A program made the position numbers and the translations under genes. This document shows, in pieces, positions 22,601 through 34,313 of a stretch of DNA of 64,000 bases. How positions within the stretch are numbered: the stretch's first letter is position 1; each line of letters starts with the position of its first letter. The notes under the pieces were generated by a model. It was not told the origin of the DNA. It saw only the letters and a program-made list of their open reading frames with translations, and did no database searches. The DNA is taken from the NCBI GenBank assembly GCA_017590115.1, contig JAGGNK010007537.1, positions 1 through 64,000 on the forward strand, given 5' to 3'. This DNA is from Montifringilla adamsi. Taxonomy: Eukaryota > Chordata > Aves > Passeriformes > Passeridae.

Positions 22601-25175
22601 AGGAATCTTCCCTTCACAGCTGAGCTGCACCACTTCATTCAAAGCATAGCTGTTGTTCTTCTCTGGGTAAAACCGCAGTTTGGGGTCCCAGTCGGAGGGA
22701 ATTTTACATTTTCCTGTGTGCAAAGGCCAGGAGGCAGAGCCTGAGGTCATTGGGCTCCAGCAGCATCCATGAGGATGAGGGAGTTCCATCCAGAGGGGTG
22801 CCAATCTCTCTTTCTTCAGAGGGGTGGCAGAGATGGCACCTCTCAGGATGAGCCCCATCCCCCAGATGCTTTATCGCTCCCCACAGCCTCAGGGGCACTG
22901 CAGGAGGGTTATCCACAGGGTTATCCTGCCCACCTGCTGCTGTGGAGACACCCCAGCCAGAGGGGTCCAGCAGCCTGGGGGATGCAGCACTCTCCCACAA
23001 ATACAGGCGTTGTGGGAGTGCACCAGGCCCAGGGAGTCTCTGCTGCTGTTCCAGACTCCACAGCTTGGTCCCTTAGAGTGTCTGCCAGCAGCAATGGTGA
23101 ATAACAGGAGTAAAGTTGCAGATAACAAGAGAAAAAATCAAGCAATTCTGCAGTGGAAGCAGTAACTACAGGAATGAGGCAGACAGAAAATGAATCGTGT
23201 AAGTCCTTGAAAGGGGAGAAACAAAAAAATAACACCTTTCTCATCCAGGATGTTTACCTGTGAGCTAGAAAACACCCAGTTTTGATGAGTTTTGTACACT
23301 ATTCATCACCCTAGTGATGAATCCTTGCTCTTAATTGTAGTAAAAATCCCACGTTCTCAGTTCATCATTTGCCTCTTTCTCTCAAAAAGACCACCACTCC
23401 TAGCATGTACCATGATTTCTTGGAACACAGTGCTTTTACAGTGAAGAAGGGAAAGAATGAGTCATAGTAACGCAGGCAAACAGTGACTTCAGTAAGAAGA
23501 TTGTATCTCTGTCAGTATACCTGCTTTTTTCTGCCTCAGTGTGCTGGTTATGTGGATTTGCCACCTAGCACATTTTTCTGTGCAGAACTGTAAATAAATA
23601 AAATTCCTTGACTCTGTGTGTTAATAAGTTTTTTCCACAGTGGGTGAAAGAAGCTTTCAACAAGAGTCTGCCCCTCAGACCACCTAAGTTCACACCAGTG
23701 GCCACAAAGCTCACACCCTGCCCAATGTACTAAGCCTAACCTGTCTACTTCACCCAAAATGAGTCTGCCTTGTCCTGCCCTGGCAGACATGTCTCCTAGA
23801 CTTTCTCACTTAGTGCAAAACAAGTCCATGAGGAGGCAGTGGGCATGGAGCTGGCCTTCCCTGAAGGAGGATAAAATACCTCTCTCCAGCTGCAGCTGCC
23901 CACTTCCTGCCAGCCAGCACTCACCACTTCCCATTTCTGGCAGCAGTTTTCCACGCCATCACGGCAACCCTCTTCCCAGCTCTCCACGCCAAAGGACAGT
24001 GGTCACCAGCCCCATCCTTTTAGACCACATAGTGCATGCATGAAACTTCCTCCCCCTCAACAGTGTCTCTCCCAGTGCCCTCAAAGCACACACCTCACTG
24101 ACAGAAAACAACCTGACAGACATGAAACCCTTGACTTGGTCCCAGCCTCATCCCCCTCACACACCTTCCCCCCTCCTGCCATTAAACACCTTGAAGTAAC
24201 ACACACCCTGGCTGAGGGTGACATCCTTTTGGGTCAGTCCCAGACATGAGTACAGACTAGGAGAGAGGAGGTGCCATCCTGCCCTGGAAAGCTGAGAGCT
24301 GCCCACTGCTGGAAAGGCAGCATTCCTTAAGCCACCAGTGATAGGCAGCATGACTCACGACCCATCTGATGATTTGGCTAGCCACTTCTCCCATTTCCCT
24401 GCAGAGAGAATACTCACAGCTCAAGTCCCCTAGCCATGCTGTGCCCCATGGACAGGTACCAGCAAGCCCAGGTCACAGCACATAATCACCACAGGAAAGC
24501 CCACATTCTTTGTAGGAAGAGCCTAGCAGAGACCGAGGAGCTGCCCCTAACCCTGTTTGCATGGAGAAAGAGCAGAACAAGCCTCTTGCTGTGAGCAATC
24601 CCACCAAACTGCAGCTCCTTCAACCCCAGGGACTATGGGAGAGAGCAGGCATCCCAGCTAACAGAGCTCACAGATCACATCTTTGATGAACACCATCATC
24701 GCCTGTGACAGGGGTGCTGCTTGAGCTGCCCAGAAAGGCCATCACTGCCCTGATTGCTCTGGATTCATCTGTCTACTGCATAACAAGACCCGGCCACCTC
24801 CTGCTCCCAGCAACACTACCCACTTCCTAGAGGGACACTGCAAGTCCCACGCTCATGGAAGTTTCCCAGCACACCAAGGCTTGCTGCCCTCCATCTCGAA
24901 TAGAGCTTTGTCCCACCACAACATGAAGGAACATATGCAGATACCAGCTCCAGCCCTCCCACAGCTCAGTTATGGGCTGAGCAGGGTAAAGCCATGTAGC
25001 AAATACACAAGTAGAGGAGCAGCAAAACCATTTTTGTAAGAGAGAGGCACAATCTGCTCTTACCTGCTTCCTCGTGTACCCGCGGAGTCACAGGACTGTG
25101 GTGCATCTGTCCCCATGCCAGCAGCAGAGGAGCAAGGGCCAGGAAGAATGTCAGGGCCAGCGCTGGCAGGGCCAT
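16693..25175 (-). CDS. Type I membrane receptor: 4 sushi, 2 FN3, helix, three-tyrosine tail
   Basis: Twelve exons join in frame to 636 residues: 25175-25064, 22713-22516, 21942-21697, 21289-21041, 20154-19918, 19586-19296, 19045-18948, 18713-18521, 17913-17811, 17419-17373, 16965-16894, 16757-16693. The order is signal peptide (1-22, leucine-rich, ending near WGQ), sushi modules of about 66, 82, 83 and 79 residues with four cysteines each, FN3-1 (348-444), FN3-2 split over two exons (445-541), a Val/Leu-rich membrane helix (about 551-573) followed by RKKK, and a tail of about 60 residues. The sushi and first FN3 exons are phase 1-1, so they can be shuffled. The tail has EDQYTDL, PYENV and NYCVI (Tyr590, 596, 604). 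The outer and third tyrosines fit a loose ITAM with ten residues between the boxes, and YENV fits a Grb2 site. I do not recognise the family. An adhesion or immune receptor role is inference. The last two exons are the least certain. Confidence 0.8.
22714..25063 (-). other. Intron 1 of the intact sushi-FN3 receptor
   Basis: This 2.35-kb intron lies between the signal-peptide exon and the first sushi exon. I saw no further sushi exon in it, and no transposon with clear ends. Confidence 0.5.
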
Positions 25176-28100
25176 GCTGGCATGAAGTCCCCAGGAGGAC
25201 TCAGCGTGAGCTGCTCAGGAAAGGTGTCTGCACAGGAGAGGCACTCACACGGAAGTGAGACAGCCCCACAGGGGAGTCGCATGTGGTGCAAGAAGCTTCC
25301 TCTTTGGGAAGAGAGCATCCCACCAGCCTCAGTGTGGATTCTCACACATCTTCCCACAGACAGTGGGTACAGGCTCCATGCAGTCTCCCAGGTGTCTTAG
25401 TCTAGCCTTTTCCTGGCTACCTCAGGCTCCCATAGTCCTGCTGCAAAACAAGCACCTCCAAAACCTTCTCAGGTCTGTCTCTCTCCTTCCAGATCCAGTG
25501 GAGGACGTTGAGGAAACACACCCCTGATTAATGTGCCCAAGGCCACCCTAGGCTGCATGCATCACTTTCTCTTTCAAATCCTGGAATGATTTGTGTTGGA
25601 AAACACTTCTATGATGATCAAGTCTAACCACTAAGCCAGCACAATAAGCCCACCACTAAAACATGTTCCTAAGTACCATATCTACCTAATTTTTAAATAC
25701 TTCCAAAAATTTCTCTTCTTATTACCTTGAACTGATCCAGCTGCAACATTCTTGCTGTTGAATCCTATGAGTAGAGTTTCCAGATCAGACAAGCTCCTGA
25801 ACCTGGAAGTGCTCTCTTTTCCTTTCTCCTCCAAACCTTTGCCGCACTGAGCTGCTCTTTGTCAGTGCCTTTTAGGAAGGGAAGCACTCAACAAGGACAG
25901 CATGGACAGTATGGGGATAAAAGGTTCTCCTTGGAGATGGATGGAGGTGTCTTGTTCCTGTTACTGTTGAGCTCAGGTAGGATCTTAGGGTATGGGAGAG
26001 AGTGCTCTTCATTTGCGGCACACTCAAACTCCCCCAGTCTCCTGTTCCTGCAGATGTCACCACCAAACTCTTCTCTGAGCCCCTTTTCAGCTCACAAACT
26101 CTTGCACAACTTCAAGCTTCCATGAGTCCTGATCCCTGTGCTGTTGCAGCTCTCCTGGGCCATTCCTCTTTCAACTCTGTGCTTTACAGTCTCTCTCTGT
26201 GTGTTTTGCTAGACAGACCAGCACAATTGCCGTACACTCAGTGTTCTTAGAATGGGTGCTGTCACCCAGGGTGGTTTTCACTGCTCAGCAGGAACTCACT
26301 GGCCTTGAGTTCCCTGGCAGATCCTTTCCCAGGAACCACCATCCTCAGGACAGTCCTTGGTATATCTATCTGTATTATTCCAGTAAACCAACAACACTGA
26401 GGTCTTTCTGTAAACTAGATGTCTCCTAAGGTCCATTTGGGAACATCATTACATCAAGTCCAGCTGTTGTGAGGTTAATGAGTGAAGTCTTCTAGAAAGC
26501 TTTTAGCAAGAGGAACAGCAGCACTGTTACATCCTTCTTGTTTCCTTGGTAGATCCCTGTCCTTTAGTAACCAGGTTTTTCTTGTTCCTGTGCTGGAGAA
26601 TGGCCACAGCCAGCACTCACTGGGTCTTGTCCTGATAAAATTCCAGAGTTAGACACTGACACTCTCACTGACTCTCTTTGGTATGTGAAAGGAGCAAAAC
26701 CAATGGAATTAAACAGGCAAGCTTCAAAAATTCATAAGTGGTACAACAGGCTTCCTATTACTCCTGATGAGATTATTTCTTTTCCCCTGTCCTGAGGCCT
26801 GGAAATCTGTGTTTGGCCTCTCCCTCCATAGAAATGTATCATTGTTTAGAGATTTGTTCTTTTCTTGGTGTATAGCATCCATTAGAAATATGCTGAAGAA
26901 ATTCTGAATGCCAGCACACTCAGCCATATGCATTGAATTCAATATCATTGCAAATGTGATTGATGGGCTGTTTCCTGACGGTCCATTCAGTTGTCAAAGA
27001 ACTATCAGGACTCAGACTTTCAGACTGAAGAGAGAAAAACCCAAACTGCCTGAAATTTATAATCAGATTTACTTCTGGTAGAGAAGAGCACTGTGGGCTC
27101 AAAACCATCCACAAAACCACAAGGAAAAGGAGCAGTAGTTGTGGCTTTTGAGAATCAGGCTTCGTGGAAAGCACTGCTAACACAGCCACCATGTTCCCCT
27201 TTAGTAAAGTCTATTACTGTGTCAGAACTCACAAACAACAACAGTTGTTAGGGTTTTAGGGTCTTACTCTCCTCCCTAGCTCACACCTGCCCCAAGGGAG
27301 CCCATTGTGGGTTGTACCTGTAGATGGTGGTGTCAGATGATGGTCAGGTGATGGGCTGCAGCCAGGCTGGGCTGTCAACCCAAAGCTGCAGGGCCAGACT
27401 CAGGCCTGAGGAAGGTAGCCCAGTCAGATCCATCCCTGGGAAAACCAGGAAGGGGTCTGTTCCCTGCACAGCACAAGCACATGACACTGTGTGACCTGGT
27501 GGTCTGGGTCCCCACATGGTGCTGGTCCCTCTCCAGGTGCAGAGTCTGCCTCAGTCAGGGCTGCAGCCTGTGCTGCCAGAACCTAGAGCATATTCTGGCA
27601 GGGAGAACTGGAAAATGCCTACAGGATCCAGCCAGAACCCAGTACTGAACCCCGCTGTGGGTTCTTCCTCACCCCTCCAGCAACTTTCCCAACCCCACCA
27701 GACCCAAACCTCCTTCACTGGGATCTTGCAGTGCCTTCAACAAGACAACGGCCCACACTCCATGCCACCCTGAAATTAGGAACTGTCCAGCCCCTTTCCC
27801 AAAATGAGGATAGAACATAGACATCTTAAACCGCTACAGCTCCTCTACAGAGCTGGGGGTAGAACCCCAGACCTATGGGCAGGAGGAGGGTAAGGGGAGC
27901 CCCAGCAGTGCTGGGGGGCAGAGGGATCAGCCCTGATCCTGACGGGTGACAGCCTGGTCATGATCAGTTATCATGGTCTGCCTTGGGCCCTGTAAAATAT
28001 CTGGGAGGTCTGCAGGGAGCTTTGGTGGCCTGAGAGAGGGGTGGCACGGGAGAACGTTTGTTGTCACCCAGCTGGTGACAGTGGCAGGGACTCCCTCTTG

Positions 28101-29579
28101 TGCAATGGTCACCCAAGGCACAAAGGCCAGCACAAGGCTACCATCTCTGCTCCTGTGGTGGCTTGAGGAGCTGGCAGGTCTGACCTAAGATAGGTGTGCT
28201 GAGAGCAGAGCTGTGACAGGGGAGAGACCAGCATGTTGCAGGGTTCCCAGGAGAACATTCCTGGGTGCTGGCCAGAGCAAGGGTGGGCCATGAGGGTTGG
28301 AGAATCCCTTTGCTCTGACTGCTACATTACCTTTTCCCAGGGGAGGAAGCAGGATCTGCTGACTGCTTTCCACAGGGAGCATCTCCCCACCTTTCTGAGT
28401 CCACTTGCACATGCCTTCTCCCTAGAAGCACACAGTCAAGCTTGGCAAGACTCTGCCCTGGCACTGCCACCATGTTTAAAATCCCTCTGGAAATCTACAA
28501 GCCCACTGCCCAGGCCTCCAAGCCCTCCTGGCTGCAGCCCTCACCAACCCTAAATACACCCCAAATCCTCTTCATGCTCAGACTGCCAACATCTCCCATT
28601 TGGCTGTGCATTTGCTGACTGCTTAGAAAGTTATTTTTAGCACATAAAATTGGACATAAGCAGTTCACAGCTGGGAGCAGAGTGGAGTAGGGCTGGGAGG
28701 GGAGGGGGAATGAGGGGGAATGCTGCATTTTGGTTTGAGGAAGACGTGCTCAGAAATGGGGTTTCCAGCTCTGGCATCCAAGCAGTTCCACATCTGGCCC
28801 AGCCATTCCTGTTCCCATCCCCAGAACCATCTTCAGCACATCCCACCTTGGTTCTTGGACAGGGAATGTGGCTAAGCCCGAGAGGTGGGAGTTTTAAGAT
28901 TTGGGGCAGTATCTCATGTCAGACTAGCTTCCCCCCAAAACCTGCTGCCTAAAGACTCTCTGCACCACGATCAGAGCTCTTGATGTGCTCTTTCTGCCCT
29001 CATGCTTTATACCCCCTTTATTCCCACCATCTGCTCTCCATCATGGGTGGCATTTTGTGCCAGTGGTCTCTCCAGCTGCCCGAGCAGCTCTCTATCTCCT
29101 TGACAAACCTTTCACCCTGCACCTCCTTCGCTACTCAAGCCTCTCTGCATTGCTCCCATTCAAGTGTTACACCCCACCCCATGTGCTGACCCCAGTCATC
29201 ACAGTTCTCTTTCCTAGAGAACTGATGGAGTATTTGGTGGACCCTGGAGTCTCTCCTTCTATCCCATTAAACAAAGGGCTTGGACTTCCCCTTTTTACAG
29301 TTCTCAGCCTGCACAGCTTCCAAGGAAAAGCAAATCCTGAGAAACCACATGCCAATCCGGCATCTGGGAAGAGAGAAGTGACCTGAAAAGGAGCCATACA
29401 AAAAGGGAAGAAAAAGTCAAACTGTTGTATCTCCAGTGAAATGAAGCCACTGGCATGGTGGAGGGGATAAGGTGGCCCACCTGGTGGTGTTATCTGGTAT
29501 TCTGTCGTTTTCATAGTCCTATCATCCTGCCAGGTGCTGCACCCATGGTGCACTGGAGGAGGCATCACTGCTGCCTGTG
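25176..29579. other. Gene-poor stretch upstream of the sushi-FN3 receptor
   Basis: The first 150 bp resemble the flank of the truncated paralogue and probably hold the promoter. Beyond that I see no spliced gene and no CpG island. A 90-codon minus-strand reading frame with a hydrophobic start lies at 26920-27192. It is followed by a second frame (26724-26948) one frameshift away, and I could not assign either to any family. Confidence 0.4.
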
Positions 29580-29585
29580 GGACCC

Positions 29586-29958
29586 TGTTGTGGCCAACAC
29601 TCTATGTGTGGGGACACGAGGCTTGACTCTATTTCAGAAGGATGATTTATTATCTTATATATTATACTAAACTGCTACATTAAAACTATACTAAAAGAAC
29701 AGAGAGAAAAGATCAGAAGGCTTGAAAGAACAGGAATAGAATAGAATGCATAAAAAAACCCTGTGACTGCTCACAGCCTCGGCACAGGTGGCTGTGACTG
29801 GTCATCAATTGAAAACAATCCATATGGACCAGTGGAAGATGCACCTGTTGCATTCCACAGCACCAGATCGTTATTGTTTATATGTCTTTCCTGAGGCCCT
29901 CAGCTCTCAGGAGGGAAAAATCCTAGCAGAAGATTTTTCATAAAATGTCATAGCTACA
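29586..29958 (-). mobile_element. Solo LTR, family copy 2 (best preserved ends)
   Basis: This 373-bp element starts TG and ends CA, and is flanked by GGACCC at 29580-29585 and 29959-29964. On the minus strand it contains a TATATAAG box followed closely by AATAAA, as expected for a promoter and polyadenylation region. It shares several blocks with copy 1. There are no coding remnants, so it is a solo LTR left by recombination. Confidence 0.8.
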
Positions 29959-29964
29959 GGACCC

Positions 29965-32541
29965 TGAGCTGGCACAGCCCCTACCTGACCTATCCTGGGA
30001 TGCCTGTCCATGTCCTGGCTTTGCAGGTGCCATCAGTAGAATGCTATACCTCCCCAAAGCAGCTTCCTTCACACATGGGATACTGGTTTTGGTTGGGCCC
30101 CTGCTCACTCCTTTCCTCAGTGCGTGGCCCTGCAGAACCCCGGGAGCCTGATGTCTTCCCAGCACTCAGCCCCTGACCAAAGTCTGGCGTGGAATGATCC
30201 TCCACAGAGGCTGGGCAGGTGGGGAGAACAGGAGAGAAGAGGGCACTGTGTCCTGGTAAGTCAGTGTGAGTGGTGTCGGTGGCACAGTGCCCAGAGCTTA
30301 GAGAGCAGCTGCCCTTTGTTGTATAAATATGTGCATAAACCACGTGTGCTCCAGCCCATTAGTCCAAGGTCAAGATACCGAGCAGACCTACAGCAGCATC
30401 ACAGCAGACCTGGGGGAAAAGTGAAGGTTCTGTCCATGCCACAGTCTCCTGTGGGGAGCCCTATGCCCCTTCAGCCAGCAGAAACATGCATAATGCCTTT
30501 TATGCTCCCTTTCTGTGAGAGTCCAGGCTACAGGGCATCCACAGAGATGCTCCTGAATGACCTATAAGGAAGGGCCTGCCATGCATTGTGGTGTGACTTA
30601 CATCTCAGCCACTGGGCTGGTGGTGACACACTTGGCTCACCCACAGCCTGCAGCACCGGGTGTCTCTTGTAATTACCCCCCAGAGACCAGTCAGTCCAGG
30701 GCTGGTGCAATCAGCCACTATAGAGCAAGGGCTCTGCAGGGTGGGGTGACCAGCCACCCATGACACAGGTGGACAGAAATGAGGTCAGGGTAATCAGAGG
30801 CATTAATGGAACCAGGCTCCAGCATGCAGGACACAGCAGGATCAAAGCCCTGCGCCATTTGTCTCAGCTCTGCCTTGTGCTGGAGCCAGCACATATCCCA
30901 CCTGCCACTATTTGTCCTGGCTCAAGAATCCTCTGCTAATTGTGCTACTGACCTGGGACCATCAGCCTCACATTTGACACAGAGAGCCAAGCAGGACCCA
31001 CCCTCTTTCCCCATTTTGACCCACTGTGGAGTACAAGGCTGCTGTCTGTGGGTAGCCCTGTGCTCTTGCTGTCATGCTGTTGAGATGTCCCCACTTACAA
31101 CAACAGATCCCCTTCCCTTGCCTTTGTCTTCATGGAAAATCCCAGTACACCTTGTCCATGCCAGATCCATCTATATATGCTGGGGTGCCAGTTTTTCATC
31201 CCAGGCCCCATGGAGTGTGCTGACACCCTTCCTCAGCAGCCAGGTTGCCAGGACTCATGGAAGAAGACAGGACACAAGGAAGGCTGGCAGGGCTGCTCAC
31301 GGAGCTCGCTAAACATAATGAGATTTTCAACAGCTGGGGGAAGCAATAAAGAGCTGTGATTGAATTGGCTCCAAGTGGCAGGTTCCATGACAAACACAGC
31401 ACAGCTGCCTTCCCTCCCCACGCAAGGAGGCCATGCTTCAGCCTGTGCTACCTCAGCCTGCCCTGCCTGGAAAGGGCACAAGGACATGGGAAAGGGCTAG
31501 GAAGTGCCTGCAGCCACAGGGAGCTCCCAGTTTTCTAGTGTACATGGAACTGATCCTTTGCTTTCCACCTCCTCCAACACAGCATCACTGCCCACACGTG
31601 TCTGCGGCAATGGTGACCTCCAGCTGAAGGGCTCCCATGGGCATCTAGAGTACAGCATGGTCACACTGCTCCCCTGTGCCCTGGCACAGAGAGGGGAAGC
31701 CAAAGGGGAAGGCAACAGACACAGGAGGACAGGCACACAGGTAAATTCTCTACCTGTGTGTGTGTTTTCTCTTGTGAATAATCTGAGCAATGACCTCCCT
31801 TTAAGCTGCCCTACTTAGCCCAAGCTGTAGCTGTGTCAGGAAACAAAACTCCATGGTGTGGATGATTACAGGACCATGGGCAGGCCGAGGAGTTACTCAG
31901 AGTAACTGACTGACCACTGACTCAAGGGTGGGGAGCTCCTTGCAGCACCCACCTCTTGCTCAGGCATCTAGGAGAATAAGCAGGGCTTCACCACCTCTGC
32001 CTAGGGTCAGGAGAGCAGAAGGGACTGGGTGCATCTCTCTCACTCACGCTGATGGGGCTGGGATGCGCCCTTCTCAAGCAGAAGCTCAGTGCTCAAGGGG
32101 GAATGCTTCTCCAGCATTGCTTTCCCCCAGAAGGTTTTCTTTTTGTGAGTTCTGAGATGGGTAAGGAAGCCGGGGGAAGCAGGAGCATGCTGGTTTGTTA
32201 CTGTCAGGATCTCTGGGGTGAATTGTGCGTGTGCTCTGTAGGGTCTCTGGCAGGCACTGTGCTGAGCTATGGATGGCCTCACCAGACTTTCCCTACACAT
32301 TGCTGTGCTGCATCCGAGTTCCTTCCTGCAGCAGCACCAAGCCATAGAGATCAAAGGGCAGTGATGAACCACGGGGAAAGGCTCTGGCTACCCTGATGTC
32401 ACAGTTTAACCGCAGCTGGCAACCCAGTACTGCACAGATCCTCACTCACTCTGCCATGGTGGGGAGAAGATTCAGGGGGGAAAGAAAAATTGTGGGTAGA
32501 GATAAGAGCAATTTAATAATTTAAACAATGTTGTTGTTGCT

Positions 32542-32574
<33 letters not shown>

Positions 32575-33429
32575 ATTATTAATAATAATAGAAATTAAAA
32601 ATTATAATTATAATTAAAAGGAGAAGGATAAAACCAGAGTGAATTAAATGAGGCACAACACACTTGCTCATCACCCACTTATTGGTACCCAGCAGTTATC
32701 AGCAACTCCTGGCCATGGTGTTCTATGGCATGGAATATCCCTTTGGGCAGTGTGGGTCAGCTCTCCTGGCCATGCCCCCTCCTGCTTTCTTGTACACCTG
32801 CTCCCTGGCAGAGCCTGGGAAACTGACCAGGGCTTGAGTTAGGGTAAACACTGCTGAGCGACAGCTGGAACATCAGTGTGTTATCAGCATTATTCTCTAC
32901 TGAATGCAAACCACAGCAGCAAACCAGCGACTGGGGAGAAAATGAACTCTATCCCAGATGAAACCAGGACACTTGCTCTCCTGCAGCTGGTGCTGTGGGT
33001 CACAGGCACCAGCTGGTCTGAGGCCAGCCCATTCTAGTATGGCCCCACTTGTCCCAGCACTGCAGCCAGACCAGGTTCTTGGCATATGTGCTCCTGCCTC
33101 ACATCTGGCAGAACCATAAGCCCTTCAAGTGCATTGCAAAGTCCCTGGGAAGTGTTATAATTGCTTGGCAAGATTCAGGAGATGGGAAAGGCTGACAAAA
33201 CCTCGTGGGATGAGCGTGGAGTTGTTGACAGCCACATTTCCTAGATTCAGGTCAAGAAGACAAGAAAAAACCCTCTTGTCTGCTAGGCAGTGTTGAAGGA
33301 TGGGAGCATGGCCAGGTATTGTAAGATAAGGTGTTCAGGCTGGTTCAGGAGCAGGGTGGGTAATGCTGGAGATGGTAACCTGGCAAGAAGTGACCAGCTC
33401 CGGGTGATCTGTGAATGTCCCTGTCGTGC
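29965..33429. other. Intergenic stretch without recognisable genes
   Basis: I find no splice-supported exon here. The only structured element is the trinucleotide repeat near 32525. Reading frames are short and show no domain. Confidence 0.45.
32525..32592. repeat. GTT/GCT microsatellite passing into ATT/AAT repeat
   Basis: Imperfect (GTT)n with interspersed GCT units runs into TATTATTAATAATAATAG. It is a simple repeat with no coding sequence on either side. Confidence 0.9.
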
Positions 33430-34313
33430 TTAATCACTGCAAGAATGTGGACTTGGAACTGTTGGAGCAAGTCAAGAAAAGGGCTTTGGAGCTAATAAGG
33501 AGACTAGAGCATCTGCCCTATGAAGACAGGCTGAGAAAGCTGGGGATGCTCAAGGTTCAAGAGAAGGTTGTGTGGACGCCTAATAGCAACCTTCCAGTAT
33601 CTTAAAGGGGGCCTACAGGGAAATTAGAGAGGGACTTCTTCAGGAACTGTGAAGTGATAGGATATTACAAATCAAGGGCGACTCAGACATTGGTGAGGGA
33701 GAGAAAATGATACATCTGACACCATCATCAGAAGACTAAACAATTACTTTATTATTCTATACTATATACATTGCATCTAAACTGAATCTGCCTTGCACTC
33801 ACCCTTGCTCACAACTGCCCAGAACTGCACTCATCTCCTGACTGTCTTGTGACAGTCCAACACACACACACTTCTTGGCCCTGATAGACCGAGGGAAGAA
33901 AGCATCCTCACTCTGGGTAAACAGTCTCCATATTGCATTCTACTTCAGCACAATACAGGGACAGCAAGAGATAAGAATTGTTTTTCCTTCTTCTCTGCTT
34001 GTCTCACAGCTTCTCTCTGTTCAGAGGGCGTGTGAGTACCACAATAGGACAAGGGGGAGTGGCTTCAAACTCAAAAAGAGTAAGTTTAGATTAGATATTA
34101 GGAAAATAAATTTTCTCTGTGAGGGTGGTGAGGCACTGAAACAGGTTGCCCAGAGTTGTGGATGTTCCAGCCCTGGCAGTGTGCAAGGCCAGGATGGATC
34201 GGGCTTTGAGCAACCTGGTTTAGTGCAAGGTGTTCCTGCCTATGGCAGAGGGATTGGAACAAGATGATCTTTAAGGTCTTTTCCAACACAAACCATTCTA
34301 TGATTCTGTGCAG
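33430..34313 (+). mobile_element. CR1-type LINE 3' end, split by an LTR
   Basis: Two pieces (33430-33662 and 34044-34313) read on as one CR1 3' end once the LTR between them is removed. Recognisable CR1 parts are the segment encoding LPYEDRLRKLGML, CTTAAAGGGGGCCTACA, TTAGATTAGATATTAGGAAA, GGTGGTGAGGCACTG, and the end CCATTCTATGATTCTGTG. The element is 5'-truncated and non-functional. Confidence 0.85.
33663..34043 (-). mobile_element. Solo LTR, family copy 3, nested in CR1
   Basis: This 381-bp insert interrupts the CR1 copy. It is flanked by ATAGGA at 33657-33662 and 34044-34049, and the CR1 sequence resumes exactly across the site. The minus strand carries AATAAAG. One end has TA instead of TG, a single change. 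It shares GATAAGAATTGTTT with copy 4. Nesting shows that it arrived after the CR1. Confidence 0.8.

Noticed and set aside
27248..27270. Telomere-like GTTAGGGTTTTAGGG
   Set aside because: Two loose units only, not a tandem array; likely chance.
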